Positions 41,401-54,800 of a DNA stretch of 64,000 nt are shown one piece after another; the first letter of the stretch is position 1, and each line of letters begins with the position of its first letter. The position numbers were made by a program, and so were the translations under genes. The notes under the pieces are model-generated. The model saw nothing but the letters and a program-made list of their open reading frames with translations. It did no database searches and was not told where the DNA came from. The stretch is from NCBI GenBank assembly GCA_013400975.1, contig WBMZ01000259.1, positions 1-64,000 of the forward strand, given 5' to 3'. Origin of the DNA: Atrichornis clamosus (Eukaryota; Chordata; Aves; Passeriformes; Menuridae).

Positions 41401-44400
41401 CCCTGCTTTCTACCTATCAAGTATTCAGGATGCATAAAGCGTCCCGTTTTATGCCCTACAACACCTTCCAGCCATACAGTGCAGGCAAGGTTTTTTAGTT
41501 TGAGTTACTAACTCTTTCTAGATATTCCTTTGCAAAACTTTCAAACCCTGGGCTTCACAGATACCACTGAATGCAGAGCACCGAGGGTGTGTAAATAGGG
41601 ATGGCCCTGAGGGAAAAATTTTTTTAAATGCACAGAGAAATGTGCTTAAAGATTAGGACTTATTGGCAGGGCTAGGCCCTGAGGGTAAAAATGCTTTTTT
41701 CACATGAAACTCAAGAAATGTTTCTGCAGTACTAAAATACAATCAGTATGAAACTCTGCTCTGCCCTATTAAAGAAACAAAGATTTTCATTCTGAGGCAA
41801 AGTCCAGCCGGCAGGTCGAGGGAGGGGATCCCTGCCCTCTGCTCAGCACTGCTGAGGCCGCACGTGCAGGGCTGTGCTGAGTTCTGGGCTCCCCAGTACG
41901 GAAGGTAACATACCGGAGAGAGGGCAACAAAGGGCCACAAGGAGACGGACAAGAAAGCATCACTCCTACGATGAAAGGCTAAGAGAGCTGGGACCCTTCA
42001 GCCTTGGAGAAGAGGCAGCTCGGGGGATCTCATCCACCTGTAAAAACACCTGCAGGGAGAGTGCCAGAGGATGCAGCCAGGCTCTTCCCAGTGGTGCCCG
42101 GTGATAGGGCCAGAAGCCGAAATGACACCAACAGACACCAACTGACATGCAGGAGGTTCCCTCTGAACATCAGGAAACACTCTGTTACTGTGAGGGTGAC
42201 CAAGCACTGGCCCAGGCTGCCCAGAGAGATGGTGGAGTCTCCATCCTTGACAGTATTCAGGAGCTATCAGGACATGATCCTGGGCAAATGGCTTTGAGTG
42301 GCCCTACTCGAACAGGAGGTTGGACCAGGTGACCTCTAGAAGTTCCTTCCAACTTCAACTGTTCTGTGACTTTGAAAAACCTCCTTTCAGCTACGTCATC
42401 TGTAGGGCAGGGGTCAGTTTTGTCTTGCTGCCTGGTTGCACTCGTAGCAGTTGCACACGAGCTAAAGACCTAATTCCTCCTCTGTCTGCTCGAAGTGGTA
42501 CATAACCATGCTAAATCCTCAACTGACATGCAAGATGCTGAATAGCTGGCATTATACTTTGAACTACCACATTTAGTTGAAATTGAATTGCATTGAAATG
42601 TTTTGGGGTTTTTTCCACTAGAAAGGACTGAAATATCTCTGCCACTATACAACTTTCCTGTCTCTAACACAAAATCATAAAAGTAAAAACCTTATTGCAA
42701 AAATTAATGTTTGGCTAAGTAATAATTTTCTTACAGTGCATTTTGTTAGACTCTTGGAAGTCTTCATCATCTTTGTCAATTTTATCAGGATTTAGTGTAA
42801 ACATCAGAATGTTATCATCCAAATACCAGCTCAGATTCTCATCAAATACTGTGGCAAGTAGAAAAAACTCCATGTTCACATTTTTCTGTTGAGAAGAAAC
42901 AGTAGAAAGGAAAATAGAAATGAATGAACAGAAAGTGTCAGGGAAAAAATTCTATGTTCATAATAATTTATGAATACAAGTCACAAAATAGAGTCATGCA
43001 TACATTGATACTTCATTCTGATGATCTCAAAGCTCTCTAATTGCTGTATCTGGTGACTGTCTGCTGCTAATGCTCTTTCTACCAGCAGGGACCACCTCTG
43101 GAAATGAATTTGTGTTTTGGTCTTTAAAATCCCTACATTTTCCTAGAGATTCTCATCGTAGCTGAGACTTGAATGCCAGCAGCTGCTCATGACAATGGTG
43201 TTTTCACATTGCAGCAACTGTCTGTCTGAAGTGAGACTGAAAACCAACCCCACTTTCTTCATATTGTATATTCTCCTTAGGACATGGGTGAAACTGTGAT
43301 GTGAAGAGGAGGTGGTGCAGTTTGGGAGGAGAAAGCAGATTCAGCTGTGATGATGAAAATGTTTCCATTTTTCTTCTTTAACTGACCTGTTTCCCAGAAG
43401 AAAGCAGAGCTCCTTTCCTGCACACCAGGAGAGGACCCACAAGGCCAGAACTGGTGTCTCTGACTGCATCCACAGCTGAGTAATAAAGCCAGGTTAGACA
43501 GTCTGGGTCTTGGTCTGTGGGACCCACACCTTCTGGCACATGCCATTCATATGTAAATGTCGTGCCGGGACTCACATGAGAGGCTGGAGATTCGGTACCT
43601 ATTATAGAAATCAGCATTGGGAATTTTGCCAAGTGAACATTGTTTCTTTTATCACCTTTCACACAGGGAGACAGCATTTGCTCAGATGCTGCAGCGCCCC
43701 GTCCTGCGCACCTCTGGGGGCGGTGCCGTACCGTGCCCCTGCCTCGCTCCTGCGGTAACTCACACCGTGCGGCTGGATGCTGAACGGGCGGCTGGCATTG
43801 TTCCGGAAGGTCACCCTGATGCGCTCACCCACTTCAGCCTTGATAATAGGTCCTGGAAAAGAGCACATGGTCTAATTACAGGATATTTCTGCCAAATGGT
43901 GTGCAGGTCACCACGAACTTATAGCATTCAGTGTCTGGCTGCTTTTTCCCTTGCCCCTGGGCCTCTGTGGTCACAGACCAGGACCCCCGCACTTGGCCTG
44001 AATCACACGACAGCCCAGCAGTCTCAGTTCACGTGGAGGCCCAGTGATTTTCAGGGCAATTTCTCTCTTTGGAAAGGGATTGACAGACATTAGCACCAAC
44101 CCATGCCAGAAGCAGCAAGGTTATCAACAGGACTAGACCTGCCTAGCCTGGCCTTGTAATTCAGAGCCTGACCTTTGGAGACTGTTGCATGGTCCCACAG
44201 GGAAGCTGGTACCATGATAGCATTGTCTTCAAGAGTTTCTTTACACCTTGGGGGAAACCACAGGCACCAGCAAGGCAGGGAGAGCTGAGGCCCTCTCCTT
44301 GAAGGTGGGGGCTCTTCTCACTAACCAGTGGAAGTGACTGTTTACTCTCATAAATCTTTGATATGAAAAAATTTTAGACTCTCTTACCTAGGAGTCCAAG

Positions 44401-47400
44401 ATGTGCTTCCTCTGCAAGTCTTTTTTTATGTTCAGTGAAAGAATCATCTGTATATTCTTTGTAAATTGCTTTTTTATAAGAGCCACCAATTCTTGTCTCA
44501 CTTTGTTCAAAAAAGATGTGAGATTCACTGTGTAAAAGAAATTGCAATAGATGCAAACAGTTCAAGTCATAATGCTCAGCTGTGCAAAGGCAGTCAGGGC
44601 CTGTTTTCTGAGGTATGACATGCTGATTTTGTCTTGGGTCTCTTTTCGGTGGTATAGCCACACACTTACATGCAGTCCCATATAAGATGTGCAGGAATTC
44701 ATAATCCTTCACTAACTTCTCTTTAAGGAAAAGTCACTGTGCTGTGTTGCCCTTACAAAGCCAGCATGCTTAGAGACTCAACAATGATGATATCTAGTCA
44801 ATATTTCATAACCTCAAGTTTACTCTTCTTTTAATTAGAAGTTACAAAAATTCAACAACAGCAGATACAAACACCAAGAATATGTAACATCTATTAGATA
44901 CAATGTGAGAAGATTCAGTCTACACTTTTTAAGAAAGGACCTTTCAGTGTTTTCCAAGCACTATTCAAACAACGAACTGTGCCTCGTCCCTTGTGGAGGA
45001 GGTAAGTATGCTTTAACTCACAGATGAAAAATTTGAGGAATCAGTGTATCCAGTGAATTGATCCAGGTCTTAAATATGTAAACACAGAGCAAAAGGCAAA
45101 GCTATCTCGTGCAAGCTGTTTCCTAGGTGAGATGCCGTTAGCATGACTTTCATCATCTGAGGCAATGAATTCCTACTTTGTTCCCTAATTCAGAATAATC
45201 AACCAGCTTGAATCATCAGGGGTCACTGCCTACATATGGCATAATAATTAGTTCCAGTGAAATGACTCACATAACAAAAAAATTTATAGTAATATTACAA
45301 GGAAAACTATTGACCTAATTTGGTCTGATATTTATTCTAGCATTAATATTTAAGCACAGATGAGGACAATGAGCAATTCAACTTAAAAGTCAGTTCTACC
45401 ATATGGCTTACCTTATTTAGCATGCTTAAATCAATTCTGCTTGGAAAATAAAAATTCTTTAATTAGAAGCATTTACCTGTCGACAGTTAATTCTTGTCCT
45501 GTAAAACTGTTCACTGCAGATGGGCCATAATTCCAGATGATCTCTTCAGCAGCAATGAAATACTGTCTTATCTTTGTACTCTCACTGTGATCTGGTGTGG
45601 ATTTCTTACAATCTTCTACTTTAAAGAGGGCCTGCATACCACCTGGGATAAGAAAGAGGTAGAGAAACCTAGGGAGAAGGAACATCACTGTGTTTTCTCT
45701 TTCCCTGCATCCAATAGCTCTTCTCTTCCCGGGACAATTCCCACACCATTGATGGCTATGCAAATCACAAAGAGGAAGTTGAATGCTATAAAAGAATGCA
45801 CGCCAGCTGAGCTAGGATATAGAAACCCAGCTGTGTTATCTACAGCAGGCAGACAGGTGTGGTAAAGGGCCTTCTGCCTGTAAAGCTGCAACTGGCATGG
45901 CAGAGAAGACTGGGGTAGGGTAGACAGAGTGCTGTCAGTGAGCACTTCAGTCAAGGCCAGATGTTACCAGATTGACCATCCTGCATGTAAATAAAATCAA
46001 CAGCTTACTTGTGAAACTCCCGGGTCTCTGCATCCTAAGGGAACAGTCTATTAGCAAATCTGCTTGCTGGAGGTACAAATAATATAGTGAAGAGAGCCCT
46101 TTTGTGGCGATAGATTAGGCCAATTTGTAGGACTTAAGTCTTGCCCAGGATGCTTCAACCATGTCAGGATGTTGCTTGATGTGATAACTATTTCAAAGCT
46201 TGTACCTCTGTGTAGTTTAATCTGTAGGTTACATGTTTCTTTTTATGTCTGAATTTTCAAATCTGGGGGAATATTTCCAGTTCTGTGTTCTTTCCCACTT
46301 TTGTGACAAAATACTTATCTCAGAGGAATATAGGTCATTCAGAAGTGTAGAATTAGCTTCTAAGTATTTCATATGGCTCTCAAAAACTGAAAATACAGGA
46401 CAACATAGGGAAGAGAAAAGAACACCCCTGCTTATTCACCAATGCACTTTCCAGAACATGTATTTGTCAGCAGGCAAGTTAGTCTGCCTGTCCTGTGCCC
46501 CTTGCCAAACATGGAATCAGCCCCAACATTTTGCTGGCAAACAGAAAATGGTGGTTAGTTATCTCCAGCAAGAGGCAAACACTGTGATGGGTTTTTGTCC
46601 AAAGGTGAGGCTTGCAAAAGTGCAGCCATGCTAATTGCTGCCAGCCCGTAAAGATGTCCATTAGAGACAAGAATTCCCTTGATTCCCATGGCTACATGCT
46701 CAAGCCCATCGAATTCACTTGTAGACATTTCAATTACTATGAGAGTTTTGTTACCTAGAGGAGAATATTTCCTGCCATATCACCAGGTCAGAAGCCCTGC
46801 CAAAGTGACTCAGTAAACTCTTAGCTAAAAAAAGTCTGATAACTGAAACTCGCACTGTACCTTCGATGTGGTCATTCACTTGGCAGCTGAGCAGCCATTC
46901 CCCAGGATTCCTTGGTACCATGAGAGCATCAATGAATGTAGCTGGGAAGAGGCTGATGGTGTCAACTCGATGATGCCTTTCTATTAAGGTCTGTCCATGA
47001 AAGTAGGCTGAATGGATATCAGCTTCATTACCCATGCCAAAAAGATGCCATTTTATCTTATCTTCCACACACATCGTGAGGTTTGGGAGGTATCCATACA
47101 TGTACCCATTGATTGCTAAAATCAATGTTATTACAGTTAACTTCACAGACCTTAGGAACTTTTCTTTGAAAGCAGATATGATACAACCATTGCTCTATTC
47201 TTCAGAAAAGAAAGAGGCTCAAAAGAAAACCCCACACCTTTGAAAGCAAGCCAGTATCAGACACACACTTCCTCTACACAGCTCTGATTCTGGAATCCAT
47301 GTCAGAGCCAGAGGTATCTGATTTGTTTACACTAACAGTAAAAACTGGGGTTTTTAAACTGTGATATTATAGTACAGGTCTCAGGACTAAGAAATGGAAC

Positions 47401-50400
47401 AAAGTTACACAACTCTGTTTAGAATGCCTGGGAAAATTACACTGGCAAAGAGCTTCTTGACCCTGAAGAATTTTATACTACAGCTCCATAGGTTTGATTG
47501 TACAATGCTTGCTTTTAAAAATATTTTTATTTAAAAAGATCTTTCTTAATTTTCCAAGAAAAAGCCTTGATTAAAAAAATCTACAATTCATCTTTAAAAG
47601 AGTCAAGACATAAAAATATTACTTCAACATATCAGTGACAAACAACATTAGAATAATGTTCTCTCACAGTGCATTTTATTGCTTTCCTGGAAGTCCTCAT
47701 CATCTTTGTCCACTTTGGAAGGCTCAGAACAGTATGTTCTGATATTGTCCTCTAGATACCAACTGAGATTTTCATCCATCACGGAAAACATAAGGATAAA
47801 TTCAGCATCAAAATGTCGATCACTCTCCCTGTTCATTGTATCTGAAAAAGAAAGTGGTGTATTCAGAGTCTTTGATAACTGATAGGATTTTTTTGTCAGT
47901 TTTAACTCTAATCTCAGCAGGGCTGGACTCTGTTTACTTCATCTTTTGACACTTTTCTTGAGTGTGACTGTACACGTAACCTTACAGACACGCTCAGGAA
48001 ACAAAAATCCCTTTTAATGGATTTCATAAAATAACTTTACCAAGAATAAATATTGCATACTAATCTCTTTCTTATATCAATATTTACATTTCCTTTATTG
48101 CTAGCATAACGCATCTCACTCATATAGACTTGTTGACAAAGTATTCTGCACTGCCACACACAGAATCAAGCTACTTCCTACCCTAGTGAAGGCAGCTAAT
48201 TGAGCAGACTAAAAGCAGTTCTTTCAAAATCAACTGTAATCTTCTCCTCTTCCAGGAAATTATTTCACTGATATTTATCAGAGATCATTATCAATCACCT
48301 TGCGTATGTTTTTATTTACTCATTTATTTATGGTTTACCTTTCCTGCAAATTATTAAAGGCCCAACAAGCCCTGAGGCAACATCTCTTGGAGCATCTATG
48401 TGGGAATGGTAAGCCCTGGTTATACAGTCTGCATCTCCTTTAGCTGGACCTTGATCTTCCGTCACGTCCCATATGTAAGTGTACTGGCCTCCAGGCTCCA
48501 CAGCATCATCTCTTTTTTGCAGATCTTTGGTAGTGTCAGGATAAAAAGCACCTGAAGAATTCCACACAGCCACCATTAGCACAACACATTCACAATAGGG
48601 TGTCAAGATAGCACCTGCCCTGGTGAAAGTTGACTACATGTTGCAGTAAAATTGACTGAATACCTGAATACAGGTTAAAACCCCACAGATTTTGATCAGG
48701 TGAGTAGATGTTTTCTTTTTCTTTAGGAGTCTTTTCATTTGGCTTTGAAGTCCATAGGAGTACTTCAACTAATGGCAATTAAAGTTAGTCCTTAATTTAT
48801 TGGGAGGGGGCTCTGTACTTCTTGTAAAAAGATAACAATTCAAATATTTGTAAAACATTTGTTAAATATTAATCTTGGAAGCTGTTCTAAAATATTGCAT
48901 ATGTCCTGAAGGAATATAGGTGTTGCTGGAATGACAGCAACAGATAAAAATTCCAAAAAGTGCATGTACTGCTACATAACCACTGTTCTGATCCCACAGA
49001 GTGTGTATCTATCAAGACACATACAATTGTAATGAAAAAGTCCACAAAATATTAGAAGTCAGGTTGATACTTCATAAATTCTTCTAATGAAAGATTTTTA
49101 AAGTGTGATTTGCAGACAACATCATGTTCTCAACAATTCACACATTGTTTTTAAGGCCCCCTAATAAAACTTTCGACAGCCATACTCTGATGCCATTCAG
49201 TGCAAAAAATCCTCCATTGCCTGAGCATGGCAAGAAAGACTATTGCAAGGACAAACCATCACTAATCCCAACAGCACACCTAAATACATCTTAGAGTGTG
49301 TCAGATTTTCATCTCATTAATTAATTACTAAGCAGTATCTCTCTCTCCATTTTAGGAAACTCTCAGGTATTTTGTATACCATATACACAAATTTAGTGTT
49401 AAGAATTTGGAACAGTACATTATCACTGTTAAGGTCTTCTTCACAGCATCAGTGTTTCCTTTATATATCCTCCAAACCTGAATCTCTTATATACCTTTAT
49501 ACCCTTATTTTGGTTGAAACACAAATACCCTTATTTCAGGTAAAATATTGATCTAAAATTGCCTTCTTTATGAATTCCACTTTTGGCTTTGTATTTCACT
49601 CTTGAAAAATTATCAAACTTCTTAGTTCCTATCTTAAATTGATTGTGTCCTAGTTTAAATTTCTACTTGCTTGACCAGTCTTCTCCCTGATGAGAGAGTA
49701 CCACTTACACCCAGAGGGATGATTAACTTTTGATAAATTTTGGCACAGAATGGAATCAATCTTACCCTCATTTTCTTTAGTGTATCTTACACCGTGTGGA
49801 TGCAGTGTGTAGTTTCTGGAAGCAAAGTTTTTCAAGTGAATAGTAATGGAATCACCAACTTCTCCCTTAATTATAGGACCTAAAAAACCCAGCCAGGAAG
49901 GTTTGTCAACTATGACATCATATAAATGATTGGTGTACTGAGTGTAGACAGCCTTCTTGTAAGTGCTTCCTATCCTGTGTGGTCCTCTTTTGAGAAAGAC
50001 TTCAGCCTGCCTGTAAAGAAAATACACAAACACATCTGCAGTGTCAGATACTCCATTGTATATGTTAAAGGTTTTAACTAATAGTCTCAAATAAAGACCC
50101 AGCCTCTGTAGCACCGTGCACAACTACGTGCAAGCCATGTTGTGAAACAAGTTAATACTGCCCAAAAATACAAAGCATTTTCTATGAGGTGGAGTATTGT
50201 TTGAGCATATGGGGAAGGAATTTTATGTACCTTGGCAAGCACAGATCTGAAGTGTAATTAAAATGCCAATTCAGAGCTACGTGAAACTTGGGGAGCATAA
50301 ACTCAGTTGCAAAGGCTCAGCTACTATAATTCTGAGTGCATGAGGCTTTTGAGCTGCAAACTAAATCAAACAAATACGTTAGGCTTTTCTTGGACTGTTT

Positions 50401-51807
50401 AAACAGCTACCATTTAGTTGTAGAGTATTCCTTCTGCATTGTGCTTTTCCCTGCCCCTATAAACATCAGTGTCTGCATAAGCACAGCCTCATAGTTAAAG
50501 TGTCCAGGAGAAGAAGAGAAATTGGAGAAGCTGAAAATGAAAAGTACAACGCCAGAGATGAGCTCCATTGCAGGCATAGAACCATAGAATATCTGGAATT
50601 AACATAGCATGCTGCAGGTCACCACAGAGCAGAGAAAAGCAGTAAAAGTGCAGTGAACAGCGGGGTAAAACACAACTCTGCAATTTTCAGACAAGATGCT
50701 CTCTTTCCACCCCTGATCAGAATTACTAGCCTGCTGAATCACTGGCAGTGTCTTACACCTCATGAAGTTTGTGAGTGGAAAAAGTACAAAGCTGACTGCT
50801 TCATCTCACACCTGATGGAGTGGCAGGTTACGGCTGAGAGAGTTGGCTCTCATTAGAGAAAACAAACCACAGGAAATCATCTAATCCCTCCTCCACAGAC
50901 TAAATGAGAACAGCATTTTCGAGATTTTTTAAATTTCTGATTTCTTTCCTCATTATTTTTGCTTTAATATAGCCCTATTTAATTTTAAATGCACTGAAAT
51001 AATAGAAGAAAGGAACACTTTTTATCTCTTAAATATTTTTCTGGTGCCTTTTATATCTGAGTTTTCTTTATTGATTATTGAGACCTCCAGGCTCCTCCTC
51101 CTCACCCTACATATCCTCAGCATATTGCTCTCACTCTGCACAGGACTCTCCTTGCCTTGTTACAAGCAACCCGGCTCCGCCGCTGTGGGTGGAAGTATCC
51201 AGCTGTGCTGCTGCACCAGGGAAAACCATCCCTGCCAACAATGAATAACTAAAAAAGAAGCCTGTTTTCAGTAGAAAAGTTTTTAATTTGTCAAGCTTCT
51301 GCATTTAAAAACAACAACAAAAGTCATCTCTTTAGCACTAGCACCTTAGACATCAAAACCAAGCATCATTAGATATTTGGGATCTTATTCTAGTCTCTAC
51401 TTAGTAAATATTTCATTACAACAAATTCACAGCCCATTACATATTCCAATGCTTTGAATTAGCAGAACATTGGAATGCAAGTCTCCAGCAAGCCAGGAAA
51501 AATATCAAAATTCCCTTATATATTTGACAGAAAATCCACTGACACCAAAAAGACTCATTTCACCGCCTTCACCAGGTTTTCAGTCAGACCCTGGTGTCTA
51601 AACCAGACAAAGTTGTAAAATAAAACTCAAGCAGTAGCACTGCTTTACTTACTCTTCTTCTGCAAAAAGCTGCCCAGAGATGGCATTGGCACTGCCAGGT
51701 GCGTAGTTCCAGACAGTCTCTGTAATGCCGATGTAGTACTCCCGGTTCACTGCCCCAACTTGGCTACAGCAAGAAACCAGCAAGCAGCTTAGCAGAAACA
51801 GCTTCAT
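35447..51807 (-). CDS. CP: Ceruloplasmin, multicopper ferroxidase
   Basis: Ceruloplasmin is a secreted six-domain cupredoxin oxidase that turns Fe2+ to Fe3+ for transferrin loading. Exons on the minus strand: 51653-51807, 49766-50010, 48339-48551, 47668-47841, 46861-47115, 45477-45642, 44388-44527, 43712-43852 (3' edge uncertain), 43387-43598, 42735-42885, 40926-41138, 40409-40616, 39058-39197, 38466-38594, 37794-37900, 36831-37047, 36079-36218, 35460-35622. Phases agree; about 1056 residues against 1065 in human. The start [19 protein letters not shown] is a signal peptide. Copper ligands: LHPHG and YHSHIDAP (domain 1), SIHAHG (domain 5), [10 protein letters not shown] and [14 protein letters not shown] (domain 6), DVHGIYF and [12 protein letters not shown] (domain 4). 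Domain 2 has [12 protein letters not shown], with Met where human CP has Leu. Iron-site residues (ESNKMH, GNEIDIH) are kept. The end is open: a donor follows at 35459, and reading through instead gives TAA at 35447-35449. No C-terminal membrane anchor was seen, which favours CP over hephaestin. Confidence 0.96.
41795..42372 (+). mobile_element. CR1 LINE fragment, in CP intron (antisense to CP)
   Basis: Forward CR1. It contains CAGGTCGAGGGAGGGGATCC, GTTCTGGGCTCCCCAGTACG, the ORF2 trace [14 protein letters not shown], then [13 protein letters not shown] in another frame, and the 3' end GGTTGGACCAGGTGACCTC with TTCCTTCCAACTTCAACTG. The frame is broken several times. It lies between CP exons 42735-42885 and 40926-41138. 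Confidence 0.92.
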
Positions 51808-51872
51808 TTTGCATTCAGGAGCCTTGTGAAAAACATCAAATAAAAGCACAGGAGGGGCAGATGCAGTTTCCC

Positions 51873-51878
51873 TTTATA
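51873..51878 (-). promoter_or_regulatory. TATA box of ceruloplasmin
   Basis: The minus strand reads CATATAAAGG at 51871-51880, about 66 bases upstream of the CP start codon. That fits a start site near 51845 and a TATA-driven, tissue-regulated (liver-type) promoter, in contrast to the CpG-island promoters of the tubulin and HPS3 genes. Confidence 0.6.
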
Positions 51879-51879
51879 T

Positions 51880-54800
51880 GTTCCTGTCTCTCCCATTCCC
51901 CACATCCTTACCTCCCCCTCCCTGCTCCTGTTTGCTTTGGTGAACACAATAAAACCAATTGCACAATGCCTCTGTGTGTCAGGAGCAAACAAAAGATTCT
52001 GGTAACCTCGTCAGTTCAGATAATCTTCAAAGAAATTTCTTCCATTTCTGCCAACCTACTATCACACGAATTACCATTCAGACTGTCATAGATTGTCACT
52101 GAACTGAAAGCAGATTTAAATGAATTTACAGGCTTAAGCATAATTACATTCTTCACTATCTTCATCGCTCTATAGCTTGTATACTACTGAAAAAATAACT
52201 CCTATGCTATGTGGCACAAGAACACAGTTTCTCAAGCACACTGTGAAGAGTTCCAAGTGACACTTTTTCCCTGTGTATCTGCTCTGTGTTGACACAAGGA
52301 GCCCAAGTTTTGCCTGTACCTGCTTGTTCCCCTTTCTTGTTCTGCCCCCACAGATCTGCCTCTTCCCTTCTGCAAGGTCACCACCAAATTGGTGTGGCAC
52401 AAACAGAAAAGGGAGGACTGAGGTCCCCGGGACCAGTGTGCACATCAGTGCATGCTTGCGTTAGCTCTGCTACCCACCACAGTTCCCTTGGAAATGTAAT
52501 TTTAGCACAAAGTGTGGCACCTATTGCTAGATATGAAAGGGACCAGCTATTCATGGATGGAGGTGGGAAATGTTTGCATCCCCTTTCCAAGCAGTTTTAG
52601 TATTGCTGAAATGAGGCTCAGAAATTCCACAAAATGACCTCCCTATGTTATCTTCCTCCTAGTCTGTTGCCAGACAGGATAAACCACATTCTTCAATAAC
52701 TGAAAGCTTAAGATCCAGATAATCTTAACTGTTACTGTTATCTAAATGCACTACCAAGTGCCAAAGTCTTCTTTTGCTTTATCCAAGTTCTGTAAACATT
52801 TTGTATCTGTTAGTCTCACTGAAAAGAACAAAATTAGACCTTAGACATAAAAAGTTTAAAAACCACCTAACTAAAGTTTGCAATGGCACTTTTTCTGAGT
52901 ATATATCCATTACAACGTGGTTGTGTCTGAAGCTTTAGGCATACAAAGCCACCTGCAAACTTCTATTAAAAAATATGTACTTCAGTCACTTGGGAATTCC
53001 TAAAAAATCTCATCTGTGCTCTGAGCACTGATACAGGCACACTCATTCTAAATTACTTTTTCCCTTGTATGGCAACTTAAAAGTTTCTGTAATAACCACA
53101 GTCTTCTTAGAAGCTGTTTTAATAGAGGTCAGAAAAACTATGATAGTTTTGGATAGAAGACTAGGATTCAGAACATAACTAAAGTACAGCAATTTTCCTT
53201 TAAGGACATAAAAATCTAAGTCACCTTTACCAGGACTATGGTATAAGACAACTCACCAATTTTAATCACTATTCTTATTTTAAAAATCAGGCACTGTCAG
53301 AATATCGAATTTCATAATCTCACCTTCTGGAACCTTCTACACATCTGCTTCTCTCTAAATGACTAAGCCAAAGCCAAGATTTTGCAATCTGACCAAATCT
53401 ATGATGAAATTCTGGAGTTTCACAGGTTGATGTCACATGCTCAAAAAGACTTCTGTAGGGATTTTTTTTCTTTGCAATGGAAGGTCAGTAGCGCAGTGGA
53501 AAGATCAGCTTATCCAGGTTGCATATGTCCCCTCTGTAAATTAACTGAGGTAAAAATGAGAAAATATTTACCTCCTGTTATGCTACTTAAATTCAAAATC
53601 CTTCCTTAACACATTCCTTAATAAAGTTGTTCATGCATAAGTGAGCTATTTGGTTTATTTTTGTTCAGATTTCCATTTGATTGAGGAAGAAAAAAAACCC
53701 ACATAAACAATACCCTTGAAATTTCCACATTTATCTGAGGGTAAAAATATAAGCTTTTCTTTGCCTTAGACCCTTGAATCCTCTAAATTAATCTTTCTTG
53801 ATTTGCGAAAGAACTGCATGTTGTTCTTATGTAAAAATATAACAAAAACTTCTGAGAGGCAACATTTTTCCATTCCTGCTTTCTATTGTGCCTCCCCCAA
53901 ACTTTTAGATTATCTTTGTACTTAACCACACTCCTCCTATCCTTTTCTTAAGAAACTCAAAAAATGGACCAAGGTGCCTCAGCTTCCCAAGCCTGTATTA
54001 CCTTCAGAGAGCGTCTGAAGAGCAGGAACTTCTCTCGTCTCAGAAAGTGCATAAAAAGATCCTATTTAATTGGTTAAATTATGAGTCTGCAGTTTGGTGT
54101 CATGAACATATCTTTATTGTTTTAAACCATGGTACCTCATTTCTCATATTGACAGTGCTGAAACACTCTGACTGTTTTTAAAAACCACAAAATTGCATTG
54201 AAAGTATAAAGCTGATCTTTTACTTCAAAAATTTTCCTTGAAAGAAAAGAATAAACAAACCCCAAAATGGGTATTCTGACAAAAAAAAGTCCCAATAAAA
54301 TCACCCAGGGAGGTTTAATTGAACCCCCACCATTTCACAATTCTAGGATATGACTGATGAGTGTCTATCACCTGCTGCCCATTCTGCTGCTCTGGCTGCC
54401 TGCAAACCTCTGCAGTTAGACACCCTTTAAAGATCTGGTGCACCTTCATTTGTCCTCCGCCCCCCTCTATTCTTTCTCAATGTGGAAAATCCCTTCATCT
54501 AACATGGGAACAATCAGGAAATTGTACTTTAGCAAGTCACTTTTACCTATACAAGGATTAACATACCCTAAAATGCAAAGGTGTGCATGGGTCTTCACAG
54601 TATTTTACTATAAAGCTCTGCCCAGAACTACTTGTGGTCAAAACTGAGTCTCTACAATGATTTCCAGCTGCAGTCTTTTAAATGAATGGCATTACTGTTC
54701 CAGACACAGCACCCTAATACTCTGGCAAAATGGCACTGGCTGTGGGGGACAAATAACTCTGGAACTCTTACTGCAGATTCAGCACTAACTCCCCCCTGCC

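Noticed and set aside
50572..50605. Possible CR1 end (ATAGAACCATAGAATATCTGG)
   Set aside because: Only about 20 bases resemble a CR1 3' end; too short to call.
35447..51807. Hephaestin or hephaestin-like instead of ceruloplasmin
   Set aside because: No C-terminal transmembrane segment, secreted N-terminus and about 1056 residues, and the gene lies between HPS3 and TM4SF18, as CP does.
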